DNA from: Collimonas sp. OK412
Lineage (GTDB): Bacteria > Pseudomonadota > Gammaproteobacteria > Burkholderiales > Burkholderiaceae_D
Direction of reading: 5' to 3'
Length of the DNA stretch: 64,000 nucleotides
Assembly: GCF_900112135.1 (NCBI RefSeq)
Contig: NZ_FOLC01000022.1
Span: 1 to 64,000 of the forward strand
Position numbers and translations under genes: made by a program. The notes beneath the pieces are model-generated. The model saw only the letters and a list, made by a program, of their open reading frames with translations. It was not told the DNA's origin and did not search any database. Of the stretch, positions 26,236 through 34,896 are shown in pieces (the stretch's first letter is position 1; each line of letters begins with the position of its first letter).

Positions 26236-26337
26236 CTAGGCCGTCGCCGCGATGCCGGCCAGGCCCAGCGACCTGATTGCCTGTTCCGCGGCATCGTGCG
26301 TGCTAAATATATAGGCCGGAGAATGTTCTTTTTTCAT
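26236..26337 (-). CDS. 33-residue ORF between the stress protein and the NRAMP-like gene
   Basis: A minus-strand ORF starting MKKEHSPAYIFSTHDAAEQA and ending GIAATA, with a good AAGGA site 7-8 nt upstream and its stop 3 nt before the transporter ATG. The sequence resembles the N-terminal beta-alpha segment (first strand plus 'AEQAI' helix) of small general-stress/DUF1269-type membrane proteins, which are often found next to metal transporters, but stops before any membrane segment. It is either a truncated remnant or a leader peptide used to couple translation of the transporter. Confidence 0.55.
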   Translation of the reverse strand: MKKEHSPAYIFSTHDAAEQAIRSLGLAGIAATA

Positions 26338-26370
26338 GGTTTGTCCTTGGAGATAACAAGCGGAAGAATG

Positions 26371-26817
26371 TTATGCCGACTTGACAAGCAATACCGGCAC
26401 GGGGGACGTGCGCGCCACCATCTCGGCATCGCTGCCCATCATCAAGCGCCCCAGCCCGCGCCTGCCATGCGTTCCCATCACGATGACGTCCGCGCCCCAG
26501 GCTGCCGCCCGTTCAACGATGATCGCAGCCACTCGCCCGCCCACGCTTTCCCGCAGCTCCGTATCGACCGGAACCTTGGCCGCTTCCAGGATGGCTCGTC
26601 CGCGGGCAAGCCAATCTTCGGCTGCAGCCAGCGCCAGTGGCCGGATCTGGCTGACGTAGATTTCCGCCTGTTCGAAGCCGTTGCTGTAGGCAGCCATATC
26701 AAGCACATGCAGCAAGCGCACACGCGCAGAACAGATGGCGGCAAGTTTTGCAGCTTCTGCTATTGCACAGTCTGAAGTCGGACTGCCGTCGACGGGAACC
26801 AAGATAGTTGTGTACAT
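26371..26817 (-). CDS. Universal stress protein, single UspA domain
   Basis: 148 residues: MYTTILVPVDGSPTSDCAIA at the N-terminus and the ATP-binding signature VIVMGTHGRRGLGRLMMGSDAE (G-2x-G-9x-G-S type) near the C-terminus, so it is an ATP-binding UspA-like protein. The start at 26817 has AGGA about 8 nt upstream. An FNR box at 26941-26954 with a -10-like TACCAT at 31 bp spacing precedes it. UspA proteins of low-oxygen regulons help survival during anaerobic or energy starvation. It is followed by the 33-codon ORF and the NRAMP-like transporter. Confidence 0.9.
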   Translation of the reverse strand: MYTTILVPVDGSPTSDCAIAEAAKLAAICSARVRLLHVLDMAAYSNGFEQAEIYVSQIRPLALAAAEDWLARGRAILEAAKVPVDTELRESVGGRVAAIIVERAAAWGADVIVMGTHGRRGLGRLMMGSDAEMVARTSPVPVLLVKSA

Positions 26818-26940
26818 AATCGATGTCCTGGATGTCAAATAAACAAGGGCAAGCAAGCTTGAAAAACATGCAATTCCTCCCTTTTTTAAATACATCCGAG
26901 GAATGCACATCGAATGGTATAGAAACAGGCAATGCGCAAT

Positions 26941-26954
26941 TTGACCTGCATCAA
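26941..26954 (-). promoter_or_regulatory. FNR/Anr box for the usp operon
   Basis: TTGAC-CTGC-ATCAA, one mismatch to TTGAT-N4-ATCAA. On the minus strand TACCAT (26914-26919) lies 31 bp from the box centre, the class II spacing, giving a leader of about 90 nt to the stress-protein ATG. Confidence 0.75.
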
Positions 26955-27007
26955 AATCAGGCCGATTCGCTTGCCGACGGGAACCGCCGCAAATTTTCGC
27001 GGCAAAT

Positions 27008-27021
27008 TTGATATGTATCAA
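27008..27021 (+). promoter_or_regulatory. FNR/Anr box for the phasin gene
   Basis: Perfect TTGAT-ATGT-ATCAA. A -10-like CAGAAT (27043-27048) follows at class II spacing; the phasin ATG is at 27117. The gap 26818-27116 thus holds two back-to-back FNR promoters and no gene. Confidence 0.85.
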
Positions 27022-27116
27022 TACCGCCGGGCGAGCGAAGTTCAGAATAAAGCCTGATACCGCATCCTCCGGCCTGGCCGGTGCCTGACAATGTCCATCT
27101 CTTGCAAGGAGAAACC

Positions 27117-27491
27117 ATGTTTCCGCTCTTGGAACCAATTTCGGCTGCGATAAAAGCCGTTTACGCGGCACAATTCACCGCAATGGCGGCACTGACCAAA
27201 ACTGCGGTCGAAGGTGCGGCGAAGGCGGCGAGCCTGAACCTCGATACGATGAAAGACTCCTTGGCAGAGTCGGCAAATGCGTCGCAGCAGATGATGTCGG
27301 CCGTTACTCCTCAAGAATGGCTGCTGCTGAGATCTGCCCAGGTACGGCCCACCGTCGAAAGGGCTTTTCACTATAGCCATCACATGGCTGATATCGTCTC
27401 TTGCACGCAAGCCGAACTCGCGCGCGGTACCGCAGCGCATGCAGCGGAGACCGCCGGCAGGATGAAGAGCTTGATGACGGATGGAAAGTAG
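27117..27491 (+). CDS. Phasin family protein (PHB granule surface protein)
   Basis: 124 residues, helical and amphipathic, with the phasin pattern: an N-terminal hydrophobic helix (ISAAIKAVYAAQFTAMAAL) and long Ala/Met-rich helices without a signal peptide. Phasins coat polyhydroxybutyrate granules and control their size. AAGGAG lies 6 nt before the ATG at 27117. It is shorter than typical PhaP (about 180 residues). An FNR box upstream and the FNR-linked PHA synthase at 39.7 kb support a role in low-oxygen carbon storage. Confidence 0.8.
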   Translation: MFPLLEPISAAIKAVYAAQFTAMAALTKTAVEGAAKAASLNLDTMKDSLAESANASQQMMSAVTPQEWLLLRSAQVRPTVERAFHYSHHMADIVSCTQAELARGTAAHAAETAGRMKSLMTDGK

Positions 27492-27584
27492 CCCGAACAA
27501 CAGGCAAGCCGAAAATGCAGCGCTTCGGCGATATCTGGCAGAAACCGTTTTACATCATTCACGGTATTTTTTGAAAGGCATCTC

Positions 27585-27791
27585 ATGTCGACAGGCATTG
27601 TCAAATGGTTCAACGATTCCAAGGGTTTCGGCTTCATCGCTCCGGATGATGGCGGCGAGGATCTGTTCGCTCACTTCTCTGCAGTCCAGATGAATGGTTT
27701 CAAGACCCTCAAGGAGGGCCAAAAAGTCAGGTTTGAAGTGACCCAAGGCCCGAAAGGCAAACAAGCTTCCAACATCCAGGAAGCGGCTTAA
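27585..27791 (+). CDS. Cold-shock-domain protein (CspA family)
   Basis: 68 residues, full-length cold shock domain with RNP1 (KGFGFI) and RNP2-like (DLFAHFS) motifs and start [18 protein letters not shown]. It binds single-stranded RNA/DNA and melts RNA structure. It lies 93 nt after the phasin and 50 nt before the alcohol dehydrogenase, in the same direction, so it may be part of the phasin transcript or have its own promoter in the gap. CspA-type genes inside low-oxygen islands probably act on translation rather than cold response. Confidence 0.92.
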   Translation: MSTGIVKWFNDSKGFGFIAPDDGGEDLFAHFSAVQMNGFKTLKEGQKVRFEVTQGPKGKQASNIQEAA

Positions 27792-27841
27792 GAAAAGCCG
27801 CCTTTAAGACAAAAACTCAGCAGCCGCCCAAGGAGTATTGC

Positions 27842-28897
27842 ATGGCACGCGCCCCCACTATGAATGCCCTGGTCTATCACGGACCTGGGGAAAAATCGTG
27901 GGACTCGGTCCCCACGCCAACAATATCCAAACCGACCGACGCCATCGTCAAGATGCTCAAAACCACCATTTGCGGCACAGACCTGCATATATTGAAAGGC
28001 GACGTGCCGGAGGTGAGCAGCGGCAGGATTTTGGGGCATGAAGGCGTCGGTATCGTGGAAGAGACCGGCGGCGCCGTCAGCAATTTCAAAAAAGGCGACC
28101 ATGTTCTCATCTCTTGCATTACCTCGTGCGGGAAATGCGAGTACTGCAAGCGGCAAATGTATTCTCATTGCGAAGATGGCGGATGGATACTCGGGCACCT
28201 GATCGATGGCACCCAGGCTGAATATGTATTGATTCCGCAAGCTGACAACAGCCTGTATCCGATCCCTGCGGGCACAGATGAAGAAGCCCTGGTCATGCTG
28301 AGCGACATTCTGCCTACCGGTTTCGAAATCGGCGTCTTGTATGGCGCAGTGAAGCCGGGCGATACGGTCGCGATCGTCGGCGCCGGCCCGGTCGGCATGG
28401 CCGCCCTGTTGACCGCGCAGTTCTTCTCGCCAGGAAGAATCATCATGATCGACATTGACGAATCCCGGCTTGGCCTGGCTATGAAGTTCGGCGCAACGGA
28501 AGTCATCAACAGCGCCAAAGTGGATCCGGCAGAACGGATCAAGGCAAGCACAAAAGACGGCGTCGACGTCGCCATTGAAGCGGTCGGCATTCCGCAGACA
28601 TTCGACGTCTGCCAGCGGATAGTCCGTCCCGGCGGCCACGTCGCCAACGTCGGCGTGCATGGCAAGAGCGTCGATTTCCAGATCCAGACGCTGTGGGCGC
28701 AGAACATTACGCTCACCACAGGCTTGGTCAACACCAATACCACGGCGATGCTGCTCAAGACGGTTGAATCGAAAAAACTGAAACCGGAAAACCTGATCAC
28801 GCACCGCTTCACTTTCGACCAGTTTTTGCAAGCCTACGAGGTCTTCTCGAACGCAGAAAAAGAACACGCCCTGAAAGTCATCATCAGCAATGCATGA
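27842..28897 (+). CDS. Zinc-dependent alcohol dehydrogenase
   Basis: 351 residues of the MDR family. Catalytic zinc ligands are seen in TTICGTDLHI (Cys) and GHEGVGIV (His-Glu), structural zinc in SCGKCEYCKRQMYSHC (four Cys), and the NAD-binding motif VGAGPVGMAALL. Closest in type to secondary-alcohol or isopropanol dehydrogenases. An AAGGAG site 6 nt upstream supports the start at 27842. It would interconvert alcohols and aldehydes/ketones with NAD(P)H, useful for fermentative redox balance under oxygen limitation. Confidence 0.88.
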   Translation: MARAPTMNALVYHGPGEKSWDSVPTPTISKPTDAIVKMLKTTICGTDLHILKGDVPEVSSGRILGHEGVGIVEETGGAVSNFKKGDHVLISCITSCGKCEYCKRQMYSHCEDGGWILGHLIDGTQAEYVLIPQADNSLYPIPAGTDEEALVMLSDILPTGFEIGVLYGAVKPGDTVAIVGAGPVGMAALLTAQFFSPGRIIMIDIDESRLGLAMKFGATEVINSAKVDPAERIKASTKDGVDVAIEAVGIPQTFDVCQRIVRPGGHVANVGVHGKSVDFQIQTLWAQNITLTTGLVNTNTTAMLLKTVESKKLKPENLITHRFTFDQFLQAYEVFSNAEKEHALKVIISNA

Positions 28898-28921
28898 CGC
28901 ACTGGTTTAGAGCACAATTCC

Positions 28922-30505
28922 TCAGCCTGAAAAACCCTGCTTGACGATTCTTTTCCGCTCATCAAGCCGGGATTTTTCTTCCTTCCTCAATGCCATATCA
29001 AGCAGTTTGTCATTGCCGTAAATATCGTCAAAGAAATATACCCTGTCGTCGTTTTTCACAATGACGGTAGCATAAGCAATGACAACCGGCAGCCGCTGCT
29101 TGAGGCGCAACGTTGCCGATTTCCCGCTGTCCATCGCCTTGCGTATACGCTGTTCAGTCCATTCCGGCTGGCCATTCAAGACGAATTTCGCCAGCGCCAT
29201 GGGATCTTCCACACGGATGCAGCCATGGCTGAAATCGCGCCGGTTGCGGTCGAACAGGTCGATTGCAGGGGTGTGATGCAGATAAATGTTGTCGCTGTTG
29301 GGGAAAACGAACTTGATGTCGCCCAGCGCATTGGCAGGCCCTGGGCGCTGGCGCAGCTTCATCTGGTTGTGCATCACCGCGTCAAGGTTTGCCGGCGTCA
29401 GGTCAGGTACGACGGCGCCAGCGCTGACGAACTCCAGCCCTTGCGCCTGGAAATAGGCGGGATCCCGCTGCAAGCGCGGCACCACTTCCGATTTGGCGAT
29501 CGAAGCTGGAATATTCCAGTAAGGACTGAATTCGATGAACTGCATGTCTTCCACAAAAAGCGGGGTTCGCTTATCCATCGCCTTTCCCACGATCACATTC
29601 ATGCTGACCCTCACGCTGCGGTCCCTTGTATCGTAAGCGCGCAGTACAAATTCAGGAATATTCACCACGATCATGCGTTGGTTCGTCAGCAGCGGAGTCC
29701 ATCTCAGGCGCTCAAGCGTCAGTTCAATCTGCCTTACGCGCGCCGCGGCTGGAATATTCAACGCCGCAAACGTGCTTTTGCCAATCACTCCGTCCGCGGC
29801 CAGGCCGTGCCGCAGCTGAAACGCTTTGACTCCGTCGGCCATGGCTTCCGTGTATATCGTGCCGGCCTCGGCGCCGGGACTGGTATCGCCCCAGGCCGCC
29901 AGCCTTTGGCCAAGGTCGCGGGCGCCGGCATAAGGCTGGCCTGGTGCGATTCTGTTTGCCGGCAGCGGCGGCAGTGGACGTTGCAGGGCCGGATTCCTTG
30001 CGAGTTCTCGATAGGCAGCCAGCGCCTGCTGCAAATGGCGATAGAGCGGCAGCTGCGGCGCGGCCGCGCGCACAGAGGCTGCCAGTGTATGGCCGGCAAC
30101 GGCTTGCCTCAGGTATTCAGCAGGAACCAGCTGCCTGCGCGGCGCCTTGAATGATGCGTGGACATCAAGCGGATTTACCCGGCCGTAATGCAAATCGGAA
30201 ATGAAACGTTCCATGGCCCGCGTGAGTGCGGCCGCATTGTCGGCTTTGCCATCGTTTGCAGGGGATGCGCCGCGCCTGGCTTCTTCGACGATGCGCGCGA
30301 ACAGGCTTGCCTGGTAGTCTTCTGGATTGAGGCCGTCCAGATCGGCAGCCTGCAGGATTTGTACAGCCTGGATTGCCTCTGCGCTGGGGCGGCCATTGCT
30401 AAACCAGGCAGGAATATCGTCTGCAAGCACATTGCAGCTGTACCCAAAAAGAAGGACTGCTATCCCGATGTTTGAACATCTGGCAAACCAGGTGCGAAGA
30501 AACAT
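28922..30505 (-). CDS. L,D-transpeptidase of the YcbB/LdtD type
   Basis: 527 residues: signal peptide (IAVLLFGYSCNVLADD), a long N-terminal scaffold domain, a peptidoglycan-binding domain (AFQLRHGLAADGVIGKSTF) and a YkuD catalytic domain with HTPAIDLF and the nucleophile motif FSHGCIRVEDP (His, Cys, Arg). Such enzymes form 3-3 cross-links in peptidoglycan in the periplasm and support the wall under envelope stress. It is the third gene of a minus-strand group adhP-ohyA-ldt (23 nt after oleate hydratase), which begins with an FNR box. Confidence 0.9.
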   Translation of the reverse strand: MFLRTWFARCSNIGIAVLLFGYSCNVLADDIPAWFSNGRPSAEAIQAVQILQAADLDGLNPEDYQASLFARIVEEARRGASPANDGKADNAAALTRAMERFISDLHYGRVNPLDVHASFKAPRRQLVPAEYLRQAVAGHTLAASVRAAAPQLPLYRHLQQALAAYRELARNPALQRPLPPLPANRIAPGQPYAGARDLGQRLAAWGDTSPGAEAGTIYTEAMADGVKAFQLRHGLAADGVIGKSTFAALNIPAAARVRQIELTLERLRWTPLLTNQRMIVVNIPEFVLRAYDTRDRSVRVSMNVIVGKAMDKRTPLFVEDMQFIEFSPYWNIPASIAKSEVVPRLQRDPAYFQAQGLEFVSAGAVVPDLTPANLDAVMHNQMKLRQRPGPANALGDIKFVFPNSDNIYLHHTPAIDLFDRNRRDFSHGCIRVEDPMALAKFVLNGQPEWTEQRIRKAMDSGKSATLRLKQRLPVVIAYATVIVKNDDRVYFFDDIYGNDKLLDMALRKEEKSRLDERKRIVKQGFSG

Positions 30506-30528
30506 TGTTTCCTTGATCTTTTCTTAAA

Positions 30529-32094
30529 TCAGCGCAGCGACTTGATCAGGGTTTCAAGCAAGACCAGCGGCGACTTGTCGTGCGGCGTAACGGCAGGCAC
30601 CTGGCGGTCGATGCAAAGCAGCTGGTAGACCGCCATCTGCGCAGCCCGCACAGAATATTCGACGGTGAAAACGACATCGTCTGCAATTTCAACGAACTGG
30701 CTGATAAAAGCCAGGTTTTTGGAATTCCGCGGGACTGGCAGCGGCCGGTCGCCGCGTGTGCGCGGCATGAACATGCTGGTGATGTACGGCATGCGGCAAG
30801 GAATGCAAATCGCTTGAGCGACTGAACCAAGGTCGAAGCGCAGGTGCCCGCACAGCTCGCGAAGGATTTCCTCGCCGTTGCAATCAGCCATGGGCTTGGC
30901 GACAAAATTTCCCACCCTGTCCGGAAACAGGGCATATCCCCAGAATACCTGCACATCTTCCGGCTGGCCGGGAAAATGCGGTTGATGCGGCAGCACCACC
31001 GACAGCAGCCAGCTGGAATCCTTGAATGTCACCAGGCCGCCGGTCCCGGCCTGGTTTCCGCTGAAATCCTTCATCTGCCTGAAGAACGCCGGATTCTTTA
31101 ACGTAACGGTGAACGACTCCCAGGATGACTGGGCGATACAGCTGTTGAAAACGGCAGGATTGCCGAATTCCGGCCGTCCCAGCGCCAGTTTTTCCCAGAG
31201 TTTCCAGCCGCCGCTGTCAATCTTGGACAAGGATGCGGGCGCGGTTGTCATCGAGCCCAAGCTGGAGGCATCGGTCATCGAGCCGTTTTGAAAGAACACC
31301 AGGTCGCCCTGCCTGACTTCAATGACCTCCTCCATTCCTTGCCGCCGGCAGCGGATGGCGGTGACCACGAACATGTCGTCGACTATCTCGTGTCCGAAAT
31401 CCGTCACCGTGCAATCCATGACGAAAAAAACGCCCTCCGCCGCCAGCCAGTCATGCAATGGACGCACCAGGGAATCGTATTGATTGAAGATGGTGCGCTT
31501 GACGCCGCCCAGCGTTTCGATGCGCGTGAATTCCAGCATGAAGCGATGCAGGTAGCGTTTGAACTCTACCGCGCTGTGCCAAGGCTGGAAGGCGAATGTG
31601 GTTGACCACATGTACCAGAATGCCGTCTCAAAGAACGGCGGCGACAGCCAGTCTGTGATATTGCTGCTGCCCAGCAGGTCTTCGTCGGCATTGCTGAGTT
31701 TCAGCAATTCGGCGCGGTCCTGCATGGAAAACCCCATCGACGTCACCGGGACGTTGCCACGCCAGCGGTCGACCAGGCGTGCCTTTGAAGCGGACCTGTA
31801 CAGCTCGTTGAATTCAATGGTTTCGTCAAGCACGGACTTGTTCTTTGCAGTCAGCGACGGAATCGACTTGAACAGGTCCCAGGTGCATTCATAGTTATCG
31901 AAGGTCAGCATGCGGCCGCCGCGCATGGAATAGCCCTGCTCCGGATTGCCGCAGCCATCCAGGCTGCCGCCCGGAACGGCAGCAGCCTCCAGGATGGTGA
32001 TATCGCTGCCTCGCATCTTGCCGTCGCGGATCATGAATGCGGCGGCCGCCATGGAACCGATGCCGCCACCTACCAGATATGCTTTCTTGTTCAT
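30529..32094 (-). CDS. ohyA: Oleate hydratase (myosin-cross-reactive antigen family)
   Basis: 521 residues. The N-terminus has the FAD motif YLVGGGIGSMAAAAFMIRDG and the family signature GGSLDGCGNPEQGY, MRGGRMLTFDNYECTWDLF. The enzyme hydrates the cis-9 double bond of oleate-like fatty acids to 10-hydroxy acids, using FAD structurally; in bacteria it detoxifies or modifies unsaturated fatty acids. GGA lies close before the ATG at 32094; a start at 32118 is less likely. Its place between an alcohol dehydrogenase and an L,D-transpeptidase in an FNR-controlled group is unusual. Confidence 0.92.
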   Translation of the reverse strand: MNKKAYLVGGGIGSMAAAAFMIRDGKMRGSDITILEAAAVPGGSLDGCGNPEQGYSMRGGRMLTFDNYECTWDLFKSIPSLTAKNKSVLDETIEFNELYRSASKARLVDRWRGNVPVTSMGFSMQDRAELLKLSNADEDLLGSSNITDWLSPPFFETAFWYMWSTTFAFQPWHSAVEFKRYLHRFMLEFTRIETLGGVKRTIFNQYDSLVRPLHDWLAAEGVFFVMDCTVTDFGHEIVDDMFVVTAIRCRRQGMEEVIEVRQGDLVFFQNGSMTDASSLGSMTTAPASLSKIDSGGWKLWEKLALGRPEFGNPAVFNSCIAQSSWESFTVTLKNPAFFRQMKDFSGNQAGTGGLVTFKDSSWLLSVVLPHQPHFPGQPEDVQVFWGYALFPDRVGNFVAKPMADCNGEEILRELCGHLRFDLGSVAQAICIPCRMPYITSMFMPRTRGDRPLPVPRNSKNLAFISQFVEIADDVVFTVEYSVRAAQMAVYQLLCIDRQVPAVTPHDKSPLVLLETLIKSLR

Positions 32095-32151
32095 TTTTCC
32101 ATTTCCTTGAAAATTCATGGCGTTTCTGCAACGTTGTCCGGTCCGGCTTCG

Positions 32152-33186
32152 TCAGTCCTTGCGGAAATCGATCACCACGCGCGACGCCACGTCGCCATGC
32201 TCAAGCCGTTCAAAAACACGGTTGATGGCTGACAGCGGCTGCAACTCGATCTGCGCCTTGACCTTGCCTTCGGCGGCAAAGGCAAGCGCTTCGACCATGT
32301 CCTGGCGGGTGCCGACGAACGAGCCGCGCACCGTGATGCAATTCGCCACCACGTCGAACAGCGGGAACGGGAATTCACCCGGCGGCAAGCCAACCAGGAC
32401 GCAGGTCCCGCATTTGCGGGTCATGGCGACCCCTTGCTGGAATGCGCTTAGCGAAGGCGCCGTGATCAAGACGCCGTGGGCGCCGCCGCCGGTCGCCTCC
32501 CTCATGGCTGCCACCGCGTCGCCGTCCCGGGCATTGATCGTCAGGTCGGCGCCCAGGGATTTGGCGCTGGCCAGCTTGCCGTCGTCGATATCGACCGCAC
32601 AGACATGCAAGCCCATCACTTTCGCGTACTGGATGGCCAGGTTCCCCAAGCCTCCGATGCCTGAAATCGCGATCCAGTCGCCGGGCTTGACGCCGGTTTC
32701 CTTGATGCCCTTGTACGAAGTGACCCCGGCGCAGATAATCGGCGCCGCGTCGACTGCTGCAAGACCTGCGGGGATATGGGCGACATAGCTGGCGTCGGCC
32801 AGGATGTACTCGGCAAACCCGCCATTCTTCGTGTAGCCGCCAAACTGCGCTTCCGCACATACCGTCTCGTGCGCCGAAAGGCAATACTCGCAATGGCCGC
32901 AAGCTGAATAAAGCCATGGCACGCCGACCCGGTCGCCTTCTTTCACCGTCGTCACGCCGGCCCCGATCCCGACCACCAGGCCGATGCCTTCATGCCCCGG
33001 GATGAATGGCAATGCAGGTTTTAGCGGCCAGTCGCCGTGGGCGGCGTGCAGGTCGGTGTGGCATACGCCGCAGGCTTCGGTCTTGACCAGGATCTGGCCG
33101 GGACCGGCAACCGGAATATCGCATTCCTGGATCACCAGCGGTTTCCCGAACTGTTCGACAACGGCAGCTTGCATTTTATTTGACAT
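32152..33186 (-). CDS. adhP: Alcohol dehydrogenase, AdhP-like
   Basis: 344 residues, zinc-dependent MDR enzyme: ACGVCHTDLHAAHGDWP and PGHEGIGLV (catalytic zinc), CGHCEYCLSAHETVC (structural zinc), ISGIGGLGNLAIQYAKVMGL (NAD binding). This matches ethanol-active AdhP/AdhA enzymes. AAGGA lies about 7 nt upstream of the ATG. A perfect FNR box at 33249-33262 puts the predicted transcript start about 28 nt before the ATG. It probably regenerates NAD by reducing acetaldehyde, or oxidises ethanol. Confidence 0.92.
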   Translation of the reverse strand: MSNKMQAAVVEQFGKPLVIQECDIPVAGPGQILVKTEACGVCHTDLHAAHGDWPLKPALPFIPGHEGIGLVVGIGAGVTTVKEGDRVGVPWLYSACGHCEYCLSAHETVCAEAQFGGYTKNGGFAEYILADASYVAHIPAGLAAVDAAPIICAGVTSYKGIKETGVKPGDWIAISGIGGLGNLAIQYAKVMGLHVCAVDIDDGKLASAKSLGADLTINARDGDAVAAMREATGGGAHGVLITAPSLSAFQQGVAMTRKCGTCVLVGLPPGEFPFPLFDVVANCITVRGSFVGTRQDMVEALAFAAEGKVKAQIELQPLSAINRVFERLEHGDVASRVVIDFRKD

Positions 33187-33248
33187 GGCGTTTCCTTCTT
33201 TTGGATAGATGATTTGCGCCAGCGTAACCTTGCAGGACGCCAGCGTTA

Positions 33249-33262
33249 TTGATGTGAATCAA
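33249..33262 (-). promoter_or_regulatory. FNR/Anr box for adhP-ohyA-ldt
   Basis: Perfect TTGAT-GTGA-ATCAA. On the minus strand TACGCT lies about 32 bp from the centre. Predicted leader of about 28 nt before adhP. Confidence 0.85.
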
Positions 33263-33287
33263 ATTTCACTTCAATACGAAATTTCTG

Positions 33288-34718
33288 TCACCCCAGGCTG
33301 CGCTGCGGATGAATTTTCTGATCTGGCGACGCAGTCCGATGGCGGTCGAACACCCCGCAAATGACGTGTATCAATAGCCTGCCTCTGGGATGCACCGTGA
33401 TCCTGTCAGGCGCAATCCGCAGCAGGCCATCGGCCTCCATGGGCCGCAACATGCCCAGTTCTGCCGCAAAATACTCCTTGAAGACAATCGGATAGGCGAT
33501 TTCCAGGACCCCGATCGACAACTCGAAATTGCAGGCCAGCCGCTCAATGATGAAGCGCCGCAGCAGATCGTCCGTCGTCAAATGCATGCCGCGTCCAATG
33601 GGCAGCATACCGGCGTCAATCTTGGCGTAATAGCTGTTGAGCTGCGTTGTGTTTTGGCTATAGGTATTGCCTACGGCAGCGATGGCCGACACGCCGCAGC
33701 CAATTGCATCGGTCTCGGGATGTATTGAAAAACCTTGCAAATTGCGATACAGGCGCCCTTGCTGCTGGGCCACCGCGAGGTCATCGCCAGGCTTGGTGAA
33801 ATGATGCATGCCTATATACGCATAACCTGCCGCATTCAGTTGCCGGACGCACCGATGAAACATCTCCAGCCGGCTTTCCGTGCCAGGAAGTTGCGCGCAG
33901 CAAGACGGTTGCCCGGCTCTTGAAGTGCGCGCAGGAGGCATATAGCCATGCAGCATGACACGGTCGGGCCCGGCAGCGATGATGATGGACAAGTTGCGCG
34001 CGACCGACATGAGATCCTGGCAGGGGTGGCCATAGATGAAATCGACACTGACCGAGCGGAAACCTGCGGCTTGGGCTGCCTCGACCAATTCAGCGGCCCT
34101 GGCGGAGAACTGGGTCCGTTTGCCGTCATGCACAATCCCGTCGGCCGGATGCCGCGAAAAATCCTGGGCGCTCAAGCTTAGCCGGTTGAAGCCTTGCACA
34201 TGCAACGCATGCACATGTGCAGTTGATGCTGCGCATGCTCCTATCCTGATGGCGTATTCGCGGCCAGGGCCGGCGGCCAGATTAAAGGAATGCCGCAGAT
34301 GTTGCATCAGGTCGTTGCTCTGTCCTGTGCACAGGCAGGTCGATGCGGCAGCGCCGACATACAGCTGTTCAACCGCATCCATATCGCTGAATAATGCCGC
34401 TTGCATGTCGATCTCGCGCTTCAGGTACCCCAGGTAGAGATCTGTACGGCTACGGTATCGCCCGGATCCGCCGCGGCAGGCCTGGCAATCGAAGCCGGCG
34501 CCGCAGCCAGGCATGCGCAGGTATAACGACAAGCCATGCCGGGGCCCCGGATTGCGCCGATCGGCAACGGTTTCCAGAAAATCATCAGCGTCAAAGCGCG
34601 TTGAAAAATGCTTCATGGCGGGATACGTGACATACCCCGAGCCGTATTTCTCCATGCTCGACAATACAGATTTACTCAGCTGCAGCGGCGCAATGCCCGA
34701 TCCGTCGGAATGTAACAT
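33288..34718 (-). CDS. HemN-like protein with degenerate radical-SAM motifs
   Basis: 476 residues, clearly homologous over its length to oxygen-independent coproporphyrinogen III dehydrogenase HemN: the N-terminal YVTYPAMKHFSTRFDADDF block, VDFIYGHPCQD, and a strongly conserved C-terminal part (YIGMHHFTKPGDDLAVAQQQ, NLQGFSIHPETDAIGCGVSA). However the [4Fe-4S] motif is CX5CX2C (Cys72, 78, 81) instead of CX3CX2C, the SAM-binding GGGTPT is replaced by GAAASTC, and the Glu-containing SIEVDP-type strand by AIRIGACAAS. The frame is intact and an FNR box precedes it, so it is probably expressed; it may bind heme or porphyrin without HemN activity. Start at 34718 chosen from homology. Confidence 0.8.
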   Translation of the reverse strand: MLHSDGSGIAPLQLSKSVLSSMEKYGSGYVTYPAMKHFSTRFDADDFLETVADRRNPGPRHGLSLYLRMPGCGAGFDCQACRGGSGRYRSRTDLYLGYLKREIDMQAALFSDMDAVEQLYVGAAASTCLCTGQSNDLMQHLRHSFNLAAGPGREYAIRIGACAASTAHVHALHVQGFNRLSLSAQDFSRHPADGIVHDGKRTQFSARAAELVEAAQAAGFRSVSVDFIYGHPCQDLMSVARNLSIIIAAGPDRVMLHGYMPPARTSRAGQPSCCAQLPGTESRLEMFHRCVRQLNAAGYAYIGMHHFTKPGDDLAVAQQQGRLYRNLQGFSIHPETDAIGCGVSAIAAVGNTYSQNTTQLNSYYAKIDAGMLPIGRGMHLTTDDLLRRFIIERLACNFELSIGVLEIAYPIVFKEYFAAELGMLRPMEADGLLRIAPDRITVHPRGRLLIHVICGVFDRHRTASPDQKIHPQRSLG

Positions 34719-34796
34719 CGTGGTTCTCGTGGCCGGTCGTCCTGGGCGGACGAAACGTCGGCATAAGCACCGTATGCTGCCTCGCTCCCTTACACC

Positions 34797-34810
34797 TTGA
34801 TATGCATCAA
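34797..34810 (-). promoter_or_regulatory. FNR/Anr box for the HemN-like gene
   Basis: Perfect TTGAT-ATGC-ATCAA, 79 bp before the likely HemN-like start; TACGGT on the minus strand lies about 32 bp from the centre. Confidence 0.85.
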
Positions 34811-34882
34811 ATGCGGGCATGTAAAACGGGAAACGCCGGTGTTCACTGGATTCCGCCGTGCGGGCGGCGCTGTCCTGTATAG

Positions 34883-34896
34883 TTGATCTGCATCAA
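34883..34896 (+). promoter_or_regulatory. FNR/Anr box for the phosphotransacylase-ackA operon
   Basis: Perfect TTGAT-CTGC-ATCAA. TATGCT (34918-34923) lies exactly 31 bp from the centre. The predicted start of transcription (about 34931) rules out the upstream in-frame ATG at 34914 and supports 34992. Confidence 0.88.
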
